Origin: Setoptus koraiensis
Lineage: Eukaryota > Arthropoda
Assembly: GCA_048013815.1 (NCBI GenBank)
Contig: CM106585.1
Location: 15,686,001-15,750,000, forward strand
Direction: 5' to 3'
Length of the DNA: 64,000 bases
Every line of letters starts with the position of its first letter. Position 1 is the stretch's first letter. Of the stretch, positions 1 to 14,400 are shown piece after piece. The notes under the pieces were generated by a model that saw only the letters and a program-made list of their open reading frames with translations, was not told the origin of the DNA and ran no database searches. Made by a program: the position numbers and the translations under genes.

Positions 1-52
1 CACATCGGCCTTGACCAAACTGGCACCGTTGCAGTGTGTTGTCGCCTATGTC

Positions 53-93
53 GTCGTTGTATCAGCCTGATGCCATCAGGCTGATACAACGAC
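53..93. repeat. Perfect 20-bp inverted repeat, 1-nt spacer
   Basis: Arms 53-72 and 74-93 are exact reverse complements around a single C. Extruded, this forms a near-loopless hairpin. It is one of several similar structures in the first 10 kb. Confidence 0.95.
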
Positions 94-259
94 TGGCTGG
101 TGCCTGATGGTTGCGTATCTGACGGCCGTTGTGTCGTCATGGTAACTGGTAGCTGGTCCATGCACAGGTAAAATTAGCAGCCCATGCAACACAACCAGTA
201 CATGCCAGCAGCAGTTTAGATGGATGGCCATTGGCAAGATGTGTGAGCATCAAAATCAG

Positions 260-291
<32 letters not shown>

Positions 292-2320
292 GAAATCCTT
301 GAGAATATCCATCAGACCAACGAGCGTTCTCATCCAATCTACGGCCCGGCCAGATTGAGCATTGAAAAAATGCGCTGTTTGTTATGTAAGATTTATATAT
401 ATATATAACATGACAACATATATACAGTATATATAGAGGGGGCAAGTAGCAGTCAGATGGTTTGTCTATAAGTGACAGTTCACACACTTTCAACTGCGAT
501 TATTTCTTTTTTCTTGCTGCTTGTTTGCCCCCCAGAATCGACTCGACTGACTCTCGATCGCTGCCATTCATTGGATGCGACCCATTCGAGCCGCGATTGA
601 TACAGCGCACAAGTCAACTGCTGCACCGACTGGCAGCATGCGCTCGCTGATTGCCGTTTGCATGCTGGATAGACAATACGACGACCAGGTAAGACCAGAT
701 AAGACTAGAGAAGACTGGACAAGGCTGGACAAGGCTGCATAAGGCTGGATAAGACTAGATAAGAGTGACCAAGAGAGCTACAAACAATGCCCCGTATGGT
801 CTTTGTTGCATCGATTTGATGCATCGGGCCATCGAGACACATCGTGTGTCGTTTGTCATTTGTTGGACTTGATTCGGGTGAGAGCAAAGAACAAATAATG
901 TTGTCGATGTCGCTGTTGTTACAATTTGGCGACCAACAAGTGTTACAAGTCGCTGTCCATGCCGCGCTCCATGGGACAACAGCAGCAGCAGCAGCAGCGA
1001 CAGCAACAACAACGACAGCAGCAACAACGCCAGCGACAACAACAAATGAATAGATTGGAATTTCTCTTTCTGCTCGGCGCTGCGCCAGTCGGCGGCCGCG
1101 ATGGTAATTATTTCTTTTTTCTCTCTGGCCGTTCCCTCGCTGCTGTTGTCTCTCTGTTCTTTCTGTCGGCGTCTCGGGCTGCCATTCTTCGGCCGCCTCG
1201 GCCGCTTCGGCCGCTTCGGCTCGCAGCCGCGATCCCAACAGCAGCATCGACAGCATCAGCAACAACAGCAGCAGCAACAACAGCATCGGCAACAACAGCA
1301 GCAACAACAACCACATAGAGCAGCAACTCTTTGGGAGTCCCCGCGACCATGGCTGCAACACGGCAAGAAGGTGGACACTACAGCCCAGCGCAGTCTACAG
1401 GCGCAGGGACAAAGGCCGGCAAGCTCTCACGTCGGCTGCGGCACGCAGAATTGGCTAGGTGGAGCCTAGTGGCATGGCTTGAGCCATGAGAGTTACATAA
1501 TATGTTTGATACAAAAATAACAACAGCAACGGCAGCAGCAGCAGCGCCGATTGAGATTGCTTGCTGAATGGAGCTGCCCAATAATATCAGCCATTATTGT
1601 TGTGCTCTTGCTTTCTGGCTATGCGGCGATCGCTACGTACGGCCGGCCGACCGAGCAACAATTCAACCGCCAGCGTATCCATAATTTTCTCCACTCTTCT
1701 CTGTCTGGTCTAGGTAATAGTTGTCAAACGCTAACTCTTCGTCACAAAGCGCTTGAATAAGCACCACGCTGATATCACACATGTTGATGGTTTGTATGCG
1801 GCTCGCAGGAGATTATTCTCATTTCCATTGCGTCGTGGGCAGCGCGTTGCGACACCAACACACACAGCCAGCCAGCTCGCAAATAACAAGTTTGCCAAGC
1901 GAGCCGAAGCGTCCATTCGATTCAAATTACAAACTCCAAACTCCGAGCGAAGCAGCCGAGTCAGCCAACAGGTGAGCCGAGCCGAAGACAATAAAGAAAG
2001 TTTCGCATCGGCATTCGCCAATTGCCAACAGCGCGCAAACAACAAACTCGCCAATTCGTCGCATCGCATCTCATATATCGCATCACATCACATCGCATTG
2101 CACCGCATCCATCGCACTTCGTCCAGACCGGCGATCCAGCCAAAATAATGCGACACACCGAGTTGTAAATCAATCAGCAAGCCAACGCAAATACGCCAAT
2201 ACAGCCCACTGACAACACTGACCGGTGCCACGAGTGCCCTAGCCCAGTCTGTGATAAAGCCCATCAACGCGTCAACGCGTCAACTCGTCAACGCGTCAAC
2301 TCATCAACTCACCAACTGGG

Positions 2321-2350
2321 CGCTAATTAACCTAATTAATTAATTAGCGA
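2321..2350. promoter_or_regulatory. TAATTA cluster, possible homeodomain sites
   Basis: Overlapping TAATTA/ATTAAT cores occur about 455-480 bp upstream of the Fn3-ZP start codon. TAATTA is the core bound by Q50 homeodomain proteins. That they act as regulatory sites is inference from motif density only. Confidence 0.3.
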
Positions 2351-2802
2351 TCGTCGCTGTTGAGCTAGGTGCCAATCAGATCAATTAAATGAGCAGCGGA
2401 TTGTTGGCAGCTCGCGGCAGCTGCCGGCGTCACGAGCCGTGCGCCACAAATGAGGCGGCGCGTTGTGACAGCAGCGCAACAATGACTACTCAACAAGCAA
2501 CAAGTGGCCATAGAAACAGCAAGCAAACACTGCAACAACAACAAACAACTACAACAACAACACCAATGTCAAATCAAATCAAATGTCAGCACCAATATTC
2601 ACAGTTGATGAGCGATGCCAGTCAGCGGGCCGCCAATTGTGACATAGCAATAGAGTCACTAGCCGCTCAATTACTAGCTATAACATGTGGGCGCGTTACA
2701 TGCCAAGCGAGTAGCACAATTGCGCAATTGTGCACAATTGTGCAAAATTGTGCACAGTTGCGAGTGGCAACAGGCAGCACGCAACACAGGCAACAAAACA
2801 AA

Positions 2803-5429
2803 ATGAATAATAATGAGGGGAGAAAAACAAACAAAGTGATTGAATTATTGAGCAGCGGCGCAGTCTTGATGATTGTTGTTATTGTGGCGCTCGCGTCGAC
2901 AGTGGGCGCCACAAGCGAACGGCACCAGTCGGCCGCGGACGAGCACGACCAAAGCAGAGGTAAGTGGAGCTACCTGTTGGGCCGGCAGTGTCGGCCCGAC
3001 CGGCAGCCGACGACCGGCAACAACCGGCAGCGACCGGCAGCGACCGGCAGCGACCGGCAACAACCGGCAGCGACCGGCAACAACAGTTGCACAGAGGGCA
3101 CGCTATTAATAGATTGTTTTGTTGCTCATTTTGTTTGCTCATACCGCCGACAACCGAACGAATTGCGATGGCGCAGAGGTCACAAACTTGGTTATTTATC
3201 CGGGATATCGTGCTGTCAAGTTGCGCTGGCGCTACGGCGACCAGCTCGCCGGGGACGAACCGCAGGAAGCGCAGGCCGCCACAGGCGACAGGCCCAAACT
3301 GGACGAGCCGGCCAGCTTCAGAGTCAGGTGAGTTGAGTTAAACCCTTTCGCTGGCAGCTCGTTAGCCGCATCGTTAGCCCGGTGCGTCATTAACTGCCGG
3401 CCACTTGGCCAGTTGCGCCAGTTGCGCCAGTTGCAAGCGACACAGGTGAGACGGGCGAGCCGACAGGTAGCCGGCATGGCATGCAGCTCGGGCACGACCT
3501 GCCACTAATGTCATAATGACTCGAGCTTGTTTCATCGCCAGTTTCTGCGCATTACGCAAGCGTATTACGTAAGCTATTATGTTGTCAGTGGGCCCACGTA
3601 GAGGCAACATCGCAGCATAATGGCACACAGCCAAAACTAATGCGCCTCGGCCAATTGCAACAGGCAGCAACTGGCAACACAACATGCGCTGGCGTTATTA
3701 CATTTTTGCGAGCCACACGAACACATAATAGCAGCCCTCTAATAGCTTGCCATGTCATTTGCATGCATTGTTTGCATTATTGTTTGCTCATTAACAAGTG
3801 CAAGAGAAAGCAACAAGTGCCAACTGATTGTGTTGTGCTGGCCCAGCAAGCCAACATTACGTTTGCGCGTCAGTCACAATGTCAGTGCCAATGTCAGCGA
3901 TGTTGTTGTCAGTGTTGCTGTCATTGGCCATTGGTCACTCGATGCAATGTTTACATTCTGTAATGTGGCTATAATGTAGCAACCGACACGGCGGCGGCGG
4001 CGGCGGCAGCAGCAGCAGCGAGCGTTGCTACAAATATAATTTTGCTTATTTTCGCATATCGAAAACAAGCAAAATTATATTTGTGCAAGCGAGGAAACGT
4101 ATCGAAAACATTCGCGCCGCAGCCAAATGTCGGCCGGCGGCTAATGGTCGCGTCGTGGTCAGCTGCTGGCAACGTCGCACGTTTGTCGGCACAAGCCGGC
4201 CCAAGAATAATTATGGACGCGAACAAAGGCCACTGTTGGCTCGCATTATTTGCATCTTGTCATTGTGTTGCCATCGCAACTCTTTCTTCGGCCGCTCGCT
4301 CGCTTCGGCCGCTCGCTCGCATCGGATCGAGAGCGGCCGACAAGCGAGCGATCGTGTTGCAAACAACAATGCCCGTCCATTGAGAGTTTGCAACTGGAAG
4401 CCAATGGCCGGAGTACAATAAACCCATAATAAACAAATCCAGTGCCGGCTTCTGTGCGCCATTGCGATCTATGCAAATTAATGCTCGCTTTGCAAGCAAA
4501 ATAAAGTCGTCCAGATTATCCGCACAGATGCGATAATCTGCGCAATCTGGCCTGGCGCGTCCAGATCGCGACTTCGCGGGCTCGCCAGCGAAGGTGAGCA
4601 GGCTCACGTTGCGTTGTGGTCGCACTCGGCTCGAGTGGCTCGAGCGGCATGCATCGCTACTTGGCTACAAGCATCGCTCGGCACTCGAGTGCAAGCATAT
4701 ACAACTCGTATATTGTGTTTATATTTTGTGCAGTTCATATATATACCCTGCGTGTTGCAGTATATACACACCGGCACGGCGGCGTATCGCGACATGTCGA
4801 GACGTCGGTATAGCGAGACGTCGGTATGGCGAGACGTCGGTATGGCGAGACGTCGGGATGGCGAGACGTCGGGATGTCGAGACGTTGGCATGGCGAGATG
4901 CACGTTTCAGAGCAGATCCATTTTGGGCAGCATGCAAATAAACGCTTGCGCTGCGTGGCCCGCATCATGCGATGGTCATCGCATGAGTCGCAGGCAGTCA
5001 CGAGATACTTGCTGACCACTGCGGCACTCGCGCCAATTTCGACCGGCTCACAAAAGTATAAACATGACTGTTCAACATACTTGTGTTAGCATGTTGTGAC
5101 TGCGGTAATATGACAGCGCCAGTTGTTGTCAGTTGTTGTCAGCTGACTCCAAGTGACGGACACAAGTGGCAGATGACAGTCACAAGTGGCAGAGGTTACG
5201 CAATCACGGCGTCAACGGGAGCACAACGAAAGTAGCCCGTCACACTGTGTGACGTTGTCTGTACCGGACGTACACAGGATCGTGGCGGAAGTTGGCAGTG
5301 GCGCAATGATGGTTACGTAATGATTGGATTGGTGGCGCAATCGGATGAGAATGTCGGCATCTAGCGCAAGGGTTAAACTGGCCGCGGCATGCAGTTGCGC
5401 GCTGTTGTTGTCGATGTTGTTGTTGTCGA

Positions 5430-5499
<70 letters not shown>

Positions 5500-8400
5500 G
5501 ATGTTGATGTTGTTGTTGTTGTGCCGACTGGTGGTCGTCATTAACCCCTCATAACACTCGATTCGACAATGACACTTAATGATGATTCTCTCTCTCTTTG
5601 GCTGTCTCTTGGCTGTCTCTTGGCTGTCGCTGTCATTCTCTGGCTGTCTCGCCGTGGCCGTCCGACGATACCAAAACATTATCACACACGCAACAGCTTT
5701 TTGCGGCAGCGCACATTTGCATTTTGCGCAAATTGTGAACTTGTGCTGGCGCACAAGTTCACAATTTGCGAATCACAAAGTTGCCAAACAAACGCAAACG
5801 CAATTCGCCCGTCCGGTCGTCTTTAGGCTGGTGGCACTGTTGCGCCGATGCCAGTGCCACCAACCCGAGATGTTTATAAATAACTTTGGCAAATGTTGGC
5901 GCAAAATTCGCCAATCCATGGCCAGTTTCGAAGCGGCGCCTTGCAGCAAAATGCCGGCCGCACAAGTGTGGCAAGACGGCGCGAGATTGGCGGTATTTTG
6001 CCGAGATTGTCGATATTTTGCCGAGATTGTCGTTGGCGTCGGCGCCGGCAGAATCGCCGGCAAAATCGTCGGCGGAATCGTCGGCAGCATCGTCGCTATT
6101 TAGCACGCTCAGATGTGGCGCGCACAAAGTTTGACGCTCTGCCGATTGAGTGGCAACAGATTGATAGATTGTTGAAAAATACTCACCGGTTGACTCTTTC
6201 GCTGCTCTTTCATTATCGCCTCTCTCGCTGCTCTTTCATTATCGCCTCTTCCATTGCCGGCCCGATGGGCGCACAAGCGAGCCGAGCTGGTCGCTGGCAA
6301 CGAGCGGCCGGCACAAACGGCCAACCGCAACAACAGCCAAAACAATCATAGGTCACTAACCTGGCGCGGCAAGGGCAGCCGATCCATCAATTGCGTTTGC
6401 GCCGGCGCTTGCACCATCGTGAGGCGGCATTATGATGCAATCGCTCGCTTGCACTTGTTACATAATACACACTGTATATTGTGTGTATGAAGAGTGGCGG
6501 CATTATGTAACACTACGGCGACCGGCCCACTATGACACTGACGGCCGCTTGATGGCCGGCTAATAACAATATTTTTGTTCGCTAATATTCGCCGTGTTTT
6601 CGCTAATGATGCAGATGAGTCGCCTTTTTGCTGCCTGCAAACGGTTGTTTGCAGGCAAACGGTCAATTAACGGTCATCGCTGAGCGTCATCGCTGAGCGT
6701 CATCGTTGCGCCATCGTTGCGCCACTGGTCAGCCACTGGTCAGCCATTGGTCAGCCTTTGGTCGGCCTTTGGTCGGCCTTTGGTCAGCCTTTGGTCAGCG
6801 TGAAACGGCCGCGAAATAAAGCCAATGATTCATTGGCAATGAAGCCGTCAGTCTGACGGCATCAGATCGGCCGATTTGCAGTTGCAAGGTTGAACCGGTG
6901 GCAATTTCGCGCTGCCCCAAACTCAGAGTGGAGGCCATTGCGCTCGCACTGTTCGCGACCGCTTGCCCAATGTTTGTGGCCACACAAACACAAATATGAA
7001 GCCGTTCAAACACAAATGTGAAGCCGTTGCCGCGGACAACGCGCCGCCGGGTAACCGAGCAGCGGCATTTATCGTGCAGCGGGCACATAGTGATTAGTGG
7101 TGCCGCTGCAAACAATCGCGCCGTTCGTTGTCGTCGGCGCTGGCCAGTGGCCAGTCGCAAATGGGAAATGCGAAACGCGAAATGGGGCTGGCAGCGCGTC
7201 GATGCGACCGCCGGTCAACGCATTGCGACTTATTTTGTGGCCGTGATTTGTGTGGCTGTCGACGATTATAATTAACTGTCAGACAACTAACAGTTAATTA
7301 TAATCGTCGGCAACGACGCTGGCCAGACCGGTCGCTGAAACTGATCAATCAATCCCGTCCAATCCAATGTCAGCGACATTGGATTTGAGTCCAATGATTA
7401 GACTGTAATGATGATGGACTCTAATCATCGGACGCGAGCGAATTGTAAACAACAACAGCAACAACAAGTGTCAATCTGTATGATGCGTGCTGGTGCGATC
7501 AAGTGGCTCTGGCGATCACACTCTCTGACAACTGTGAGCCCGTGGCTTGCGCGGTGCGCGGTTGTCGGCCGCCCACGCAGCCGCGACCGCAAGGCTCACG
7601 AGTCAGCTGTCATTTGACAGCTGTCAGCTGAATCAGCTGTTTGCCGCTCGATGTCACCGAGTCGATGTCTTCGAGTTGATGTCATCGAGTCGATGACAAT
7701 CTCGCGGGGTGCTGGCGATCTCACAAGGAGCTGCCGAGACACTGAGGTGCTGGCGAGACAGCGAGATGCCGGCAGCGAGACGCCGGCGGCGAGACGAGCG
7801 AATCGATGCCGATGAATCATGGGCGATGATGCGACAAGAGTGAGGGCACAAAGTTGTCGCCAGTGCGCCTACCGATAGCGATAACGGTGCCGAAGATTGC
7901 GTAACGCAGCAGTCGTGCGGCAAGACGACACTTTGACATTGGCGCCCTGACAGTAGCGCAGACTGACAGCAGCGAGTGGCGAGTAGAGAGTGGTGCTGTT
8001 GTCAGTGTCGCTTGGATGTTTTTGGTGGCGCATTGTTGCAATTGTCATCGTCGTGAGTTGTGTGAGTCCAAGTGGCAAGCGCCAACAACACAGCACAGCA
8101 AGTGTGTCTAACCAACTTTATGCCCATTCATAACATTCATGTATGAGTGGCCAGAGTTTATCCACCTGAGTCAGCTGTTGTCAGCGGTTTAGTTGTGTGT
8201 TGGCTCTGTGAGTAATACAATTGGCGCAACTCACAATGGACAGAGAGCTAGAGAGAGAGAGAGAGCATAATCATGACTCGCACAACAAGTGCACAATAAG
8301 AAGTGTGACAATGACCTTACCTGAGCAGCATACTGCATATCAGCAGTCTGACATGTACGCCTATGGCATTAGCTATGGTATTAGCTATGGTTAGTGTGGC

Positions 8401-11400
8401 GAGGCAACGGGCCGGCGAGCTTGCCAGCAGCCAACAATAACAGCCAATTCACTTGTTGCTGGCAATGCTTATTATTGTTTATAAATAGCATCGCTCTTTA
8501 TTTTTATTGTTCGGCCGGCCTCTCGCTCGGCGACTGCGCGACTGTGCGACTTGTCCGACTTTTGCGACTGCTCGAGCCGCTCGAACAGCTCAAGCCGCCA
8601 GTTGCAAGCTGCGGGCCGCGGGCCGGACAGCGGCCGAAAGTGTCTGATTGGCCTGGTCAGTGGCTGTCAGTGGCCGCCACCTCTGCCGGCCACTGACAGC
8701 CACTGACAGTCGGTGCATGCCGATGAGACTCTCGTTATTGCATCAAATTCAAATTTATCAGCGCCGGCCGTTTGGTGGGCGCACTCGGCCAACTCAACGC
8801 AATGAGCATGGCCAATTCGATGCAATTCACAACCAACTCAATTTTAGTGGCGGTAACGCGATGATAATGCGCTCGTCTGGCCGCATCGTCTCGCACGATC
8901 CGTCTGCCAGTGAGAGTAACCGTGAGCTCGCTTGCCGAGCTGGCGCAACAACAAACAAATAATAACAATAACAATAACAACTCATCATTTGCATCAGTTG
9001 CGCCAGTTGCGCCAGTTGCGTCGTTCTGGGGCCGAACAATCGCGCAACGGCCGAAAGTCGCTCTCATTCGGCCGCCCATTGAAAGTGCCGGCCAAACTGG
9101 CCGCGCATCGCACAGTCACTGTCGGCAAATCGGCCAATTGGAGCAACAAGTCGTTTTATCGCATTTGGCAATTCAAGTGCAACCACTTTCGTTGGCAACT
9201 TCGTTTGGCAAAATCACAACTTGTGATTCACAAGTTGTGAAGTCAACAGTTGAGCCGCTCAACGTGAGCGCTGTAAGAGGCAATATCTGGCCAGCAAATC
9301 TGTTGCGTAACTCGAGTTCACAATTGCATTCAACTTATCGCCTCGCCAAGCCACTTCTCACCATGAGAACTCACCTGGCTGCACAACGGGCCCACTGGCG
9401 GCCAGCTTGTTATGCGGCCACTTTGTTATGACTCATAACTTATGAGTATGAGAGCAGCTATCTCTCTCTATATAGCGATATATATATATATATATATATC
9501 GCTGGCTATCAGTATTCGTGAGCTTGCATGATGCAATCAATGGTAAGCCGATCATGGTTATGTCATTATTACATCATCGCCATTGTTATATCACCTCAAT
9601 CGCGTTCAAGTTCAATGGCGCACTGGTCGCATCATAACATTGTTATGACGCAATAGGTTGTTTGCGATTCGCAAATTGCGCCAAACCGGCCACTGGCAGC
9701 CACTCGAAAACTGGCAGCCACTCGAAAACTGGGAGCCATCGCTTGCCAAATCATTTGCGGCTACCCGTACGCCGGCCCGCATACACACTCAATCAAGATA
9801 CACAGGCTGGGTATCTTGTGCATACGGGGTATTTTTTGAACAGTTTCAAGGGGCACGATTTGTGTGCATTTAACCGTGATTTCCCGTGATCAAAAAAGTT
9901 TGAACCATTGGCTTTCACTTGAACGAAATGATTATTTTTTGCCCCGTTTTTGGTTGGTTGAAACCATGGCTTCAACAGCGATTTTAAGCTAGCTGGACGC
10001 AATGATTTCTATGTCCGAACGAAGCGGCCATCCGAACGCATTTCTTCCACAAACAAATCCAATTTCAAAACGAGCTGCAAACGAATCCGATGCGAGTGCC
10101 AACTTGAAACCAAACGTCCCAACCAACGCATGCGACTGCTCGAACGAGCGCCATTATATCCACCAGAGCTGTATCCCATAACTAAACGTTTCGTTTTGCT
10201 ATTTTGGCCAAAATTCGGCCGATCTCTCCCCCTCTTCATGTCATATAAAACCAAACCGGTACAACTATCGCCACCTATGACACCATAATTCGCCTGGCGC
10301 CCAACGCTCAACTCGACTGGCCGACGTAATCGCTGGCCAAAATAAATAATGATATGATATGTGTGCAAAAATGGTATGCTCGACAATGACTGCGTTGTCT
10401 AAAAATGTCACATTGGCGACTGGCTACACACCGTGGACGACAAACTTGGCCCGACGGGCAACGACTGGTCACCGTACAACAAAACTTATAACTTGCGACA
10501 AAATGCCAACAAAAATTATATATATGACGTAACGCCGTATATATGACGTCAAATACCACCACGCCTGTTGCCTACATTTGGCGCTTTTTGGCGCTTTTTG
10601 GCGATTTTACGCTGCGATTTTGCGCCGTGCAGATTCTGCGAGATTGCCTCTTGGAACGTCGAGATAAAGTGCCGCGAGAGACGATTAGAGCTCGAAAGCG
10701 ACACGGCCGTGTCGCCAATTGTCGGCCAAATGTGGTCAGGTGCCAATCACAGCGACAACAACAACTCAACCTCTCACGCCGGCAAGCTTGGCACGGTGAC
10801 GCAAACAACAGCAACAGCGACGAGCGGCCGCAAAGGGCCCTATCTCATGACAAAAAGTGACTTTGTTGTTCATCACGGCCAACGGAGCGCCAAGAGCAAC
10901 AACAACAACGAGCCGGCAACCACGACTAGCGGCAACGATTACGAGGCTGAAATATTCGACTTGAGAGCGCTCACAAACTACACATTTCATGTTCAGGTGG
11001 ACAGATTCAGGCACGAACGGGCGCCACTGTCGCGCCACTCCGGCTCCGGTCTCATGCCAATGGGAAGAAAATTGCAGCCGGACAACAACAACAGCAACAA
11101 CATCGCCGCATCGTCCCAACAAAAGGTGCAAATAGAGACCAAGGGATTCGGGGCCGAGGCAAGCAAGTGTCTGGCCAATCTGAGCGAGGTAAGGTCAAGC
11201 GCCCATCTCTGCATCTCTGCATCTCTGCATCTCTGCATCTCTCCGTCTCTGCATCGCGGCCACTGTGGCCACTGTGGCAGTCGCACAACAGTCGCTATCT
11301 GGTATCGGTTGCAACTGGCGCACCTGTCACAACTGTCAAAGATGTCAAAAATGTCACAACTGTCACAACTGTCAGCTGTCACATCGCCAAGTCGCCAGTG

Positions 11401-14400
11401 TCGCAGGGCCAGTCATGGCGTGACAGTTACGCGCATAGCAGTTGTGCAGTTACGCACTGTCCAGGCGCACTGCTGTCATGAGCGGCACAGCTGATCGGGG
11501 CGGATAATGGCGCCGTCGGACATGACTCATACCCGACTTACGTAACGCTCATAACGCTTACAACGGTTATAACCGTTATGACGCGGCTTGTCGCACTTGA
11601 CAGCGGCCACCTGTCGGCCGCTCACACACGCAACATGTGCACGCAGACCGTTACAATTGCGCAACGATTAGCATATATGCAAATCGGCAACCATCGCAGC
11701 CCGCCGACCAGCGCAAACAAACAAACGTCTCACTGGCCCGACTGTCACCTGTGGCCCGACTGTCACCTGTGGCCCAATCTTGTCATTTTGGCCCTGTTTT
11801 GACTCATTGATTGGCCCATTTAACTCATTTTTTGCTCTGAAAATTGCTCCCATTTCGCGCGCTGTCGCTCCATATCGCAGGTGATCGTCAACACGGGCCG
11901 CTACTTCGGCGGCCGCATCTCCGTCGAGGGCAGCAACGATGCGCGCTGCAACGTCTACGGCAACAAATCCAGCTCGCAGTCCAGCTACAAATTGGCCATA
12001 ATGCACGATGTGTGCGGCAGCCGCATAGTGGTAAGTCAACAACAAGCGACCCCGATACCCAAACGCTCTAACGCCCCCCATCGCACAGCGTCTAACCGAC
12101 TCAACCCGCTCAACCCGCTCAACCCGCTCAACCCGCTCTACCCGCTCGACCCGCTCAACCCGCTCAACCCGCGCAACCGGACACGACCGAACACGACCGA
12201 ACACGACCGAACACGACCGAACACGACCCAACACGACCCAACACGACCCAACACGACAGAACAACACGCGCATCGAGACCATGATTCTGGTGCACGAGAA
12301 CAAGGACATTCTGACGCACAACTCGGGCCGCTTCCTCGTGGTGTGCAACTTTGTCGAGAAATCGTTCACGCTGCGCGCCTCCGTGTCCCTGCCCAAGGTC
12401 AACGGGGTGGCGGTGCGAACGCGGCCCGCCACCATAGTGGCCACCGGCAACCCGCACCACGCGGGCGCGGGCGTGCCCGTGTCGCTGGGCACCATGCCCG
12501 GCCGCTACAAGCAGCGGGCCGGACAGACGGGCCGAATGGAGGCCGGCGATGCCGCCGCTGACCAGCTGATAGAGGCCAGCGACAATAGCGCCGACCTGTC
12601 GGCGCGCCAGTCCAAAGATTACAAGCAGGCAGCCGGCGGCACAGAAAATTACGGCCAAAACAGCGGGCCGGACAGGTTGCCATTTGTGGCCGACGGCACC
12701 AACCGCCGGGACCCGGCGCACGAGGCCGAGACCGGCCAGGCGCGCACCAACCGGCTGCTGAGGCTGGGCGTGGCCACCGAGAGCAAGCCAATATACGTTT
12801 TGTCGCACCACAGGGGCGCCCAGATCGTGGAGGGCACGCAGCACCCGTACGGCGGCTCCGTGTCCGACCCTGGTCAAGCGAGCGGCGCCGCCGGTCAGCA
12901 GGGCGTGGTGTTTACAAACAATCACCACGGCAACAGAAACCAGCGCCAAATGGGCCCCTTTCACCCGGGCCAGGCCGCTGTCATGGGCGCCGATTTGCCC
13001 GACCAGCCGGCCGGCCCGAGCGACCCGCAGCGCAGTTACCCGGCGCAAAGCGCCCATCAAGCGCTCATCATGGCCAACAATCACCAGCAACTAAACTCAA
13101 TGGAGTCCATGCTCTCCAACGAGATGTTCTCAAACTCGCCAACGCTCGCCTATTATCCGTCCATGCTCATCAGGCAGGGCCTCACAAAGCCGCCCCCGCC
13201 GCCAATCATGCCGCTGCTGTCGCGCTCGTCGCCGCTCGCCGACTCAATGCGACTGCCGCCGGTTACGTCACGGCCAGCGTCGCCGGCCGGCTTGTTCGAG
13301 CCCGTTGAGCGCGTTGCGGGACCGGAAGTGGCGGCCAACCCGCTGCAATCGACAGATCGGTCACAAGAGTCTCGGTCGGGCGCCGACGAGCCGACATCAG
13401 AAAGCAGCGACAAAAATATTGACAATCCCGCAAACCAAACTGGCACCACAAGATCGCGAACGATGCGATTGTTGAATCATCACAACCAGTTCGACCACTC
13501 TACGGTCAACAACCACCTGAGTGTTGGCGACACACCCGCCACTTCCGGCCCGGCGGAGCAACCAGCGCCGGCGGACAACGCGTACCCGTCGCCCGGCCAC
13601 ACCGCCGGACCGACGTCGTCGCTGTTCGACGAGCTGCTGAGCCGCGAGGCGCGTCCGTCTCACCAGCCCGCTCCGCCGGCCAGCAGCCCGGTTGTGCCGC
13701 CCAACGATGCACACGCCCCCACCGATCAGCGACCCCAAATGGATCTGACGCCGGCTGGATATCACAGACACCATCAGTATCTGGAGCATTTGGGCGAACA
13801 ACAGCGCCATCACCACCAACATCAGCTGGCGCACCAACACGATCCGTCCCCCTTCCAACCGAGATCGTCATCGGGCAGCGGTGAGTTTTTCATCGGGCCG
13901 GTGCCCATGATGGGCAGCGACCCGAACGGGTTGGCCACGACAACTTTGTTGCCGGCCACACTGATAAACGTGGGCAGCGGCCGACTGAACGAGCCCGGTC
14001 AGCATCAGCCAGAGACATCGTTCGACGACGACAAATACCCGTTCGACGGGACGGTATCTGCGGGCAAAGACGAGGAAAAACGCGAAATATCCGACACAAC
14101 AACAACAACGACAACAACGACAACCGCCTCGCCGACAATGTTGCCGACTCAGCCAACGAGGCAGCACGCAAACGCTAGCTCGCTGCAAGATTCACTGCTC
14201 AGGTGGTCGCTGGACACGCTGGCCACGCTCGCCGAGGAGTCGTTCACCAAAATGGTCAATGCCCGCAACAAGCAGCGACTGGCCACCGCCAACAGCAGCA
14301 GCAGTGCCGCCGCCGGCGCCCTCAAGCCGGCAGCGGCGACCGACAATCAGGCGGCCACCGACAATCGGGCGGCCACCGACAATCGGGCGGCCACAACCAC

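Larger units (their letters stand above)
1..2802. other. Upstream non-coding region with CAG/CAA repeats
   Basis: No exon could be supported here. The stretch is rich in AAC/CAA/CAG trinucleotide runs (for example 258-289, 979-1050 and 1236-1315). These generate long poly-Gln, poly-Leu or poly-Ala frames on both strands that are repeat translations, not genes. It ends in the presumed promoter and 5' UTR of the Fn3-ZP gene that starts at 2803. A TAATTA-rich cluster lies at about 2321-2350. Confidence 0.6.
3328..10632 (+). other. 7.3-kb intron 2 of Fn3-ZP gene
   Basis: The donor is GTGAGT at 3328 after TTCAGAGTCAG. The acceptor is AG at 10631-10632 after a T-rich tract. The split codon AG|A joins SFRV to RFCEIASW. 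I found no convincing coding exon inside. The intron is packed with minisatellites, hairpins and low-complexity repeats, and is unusually long for this window, where most other introns are 100-700 bp. Confidence 0.6.

Noticed and set aside
705..1361. Poly-Leu/Ala/Val-rich and poly-Gln frames on both strands
   Set aside because: They are translations of CAG/CAA repeats in several overlapping frames, with no conserved segment.
4799..4894. CRISPR-like regularly spaced repeat
   Set aside because: Units are contiguous 16-bp copies without spacers, so this is a minisatellite in a eukaryotic intron.
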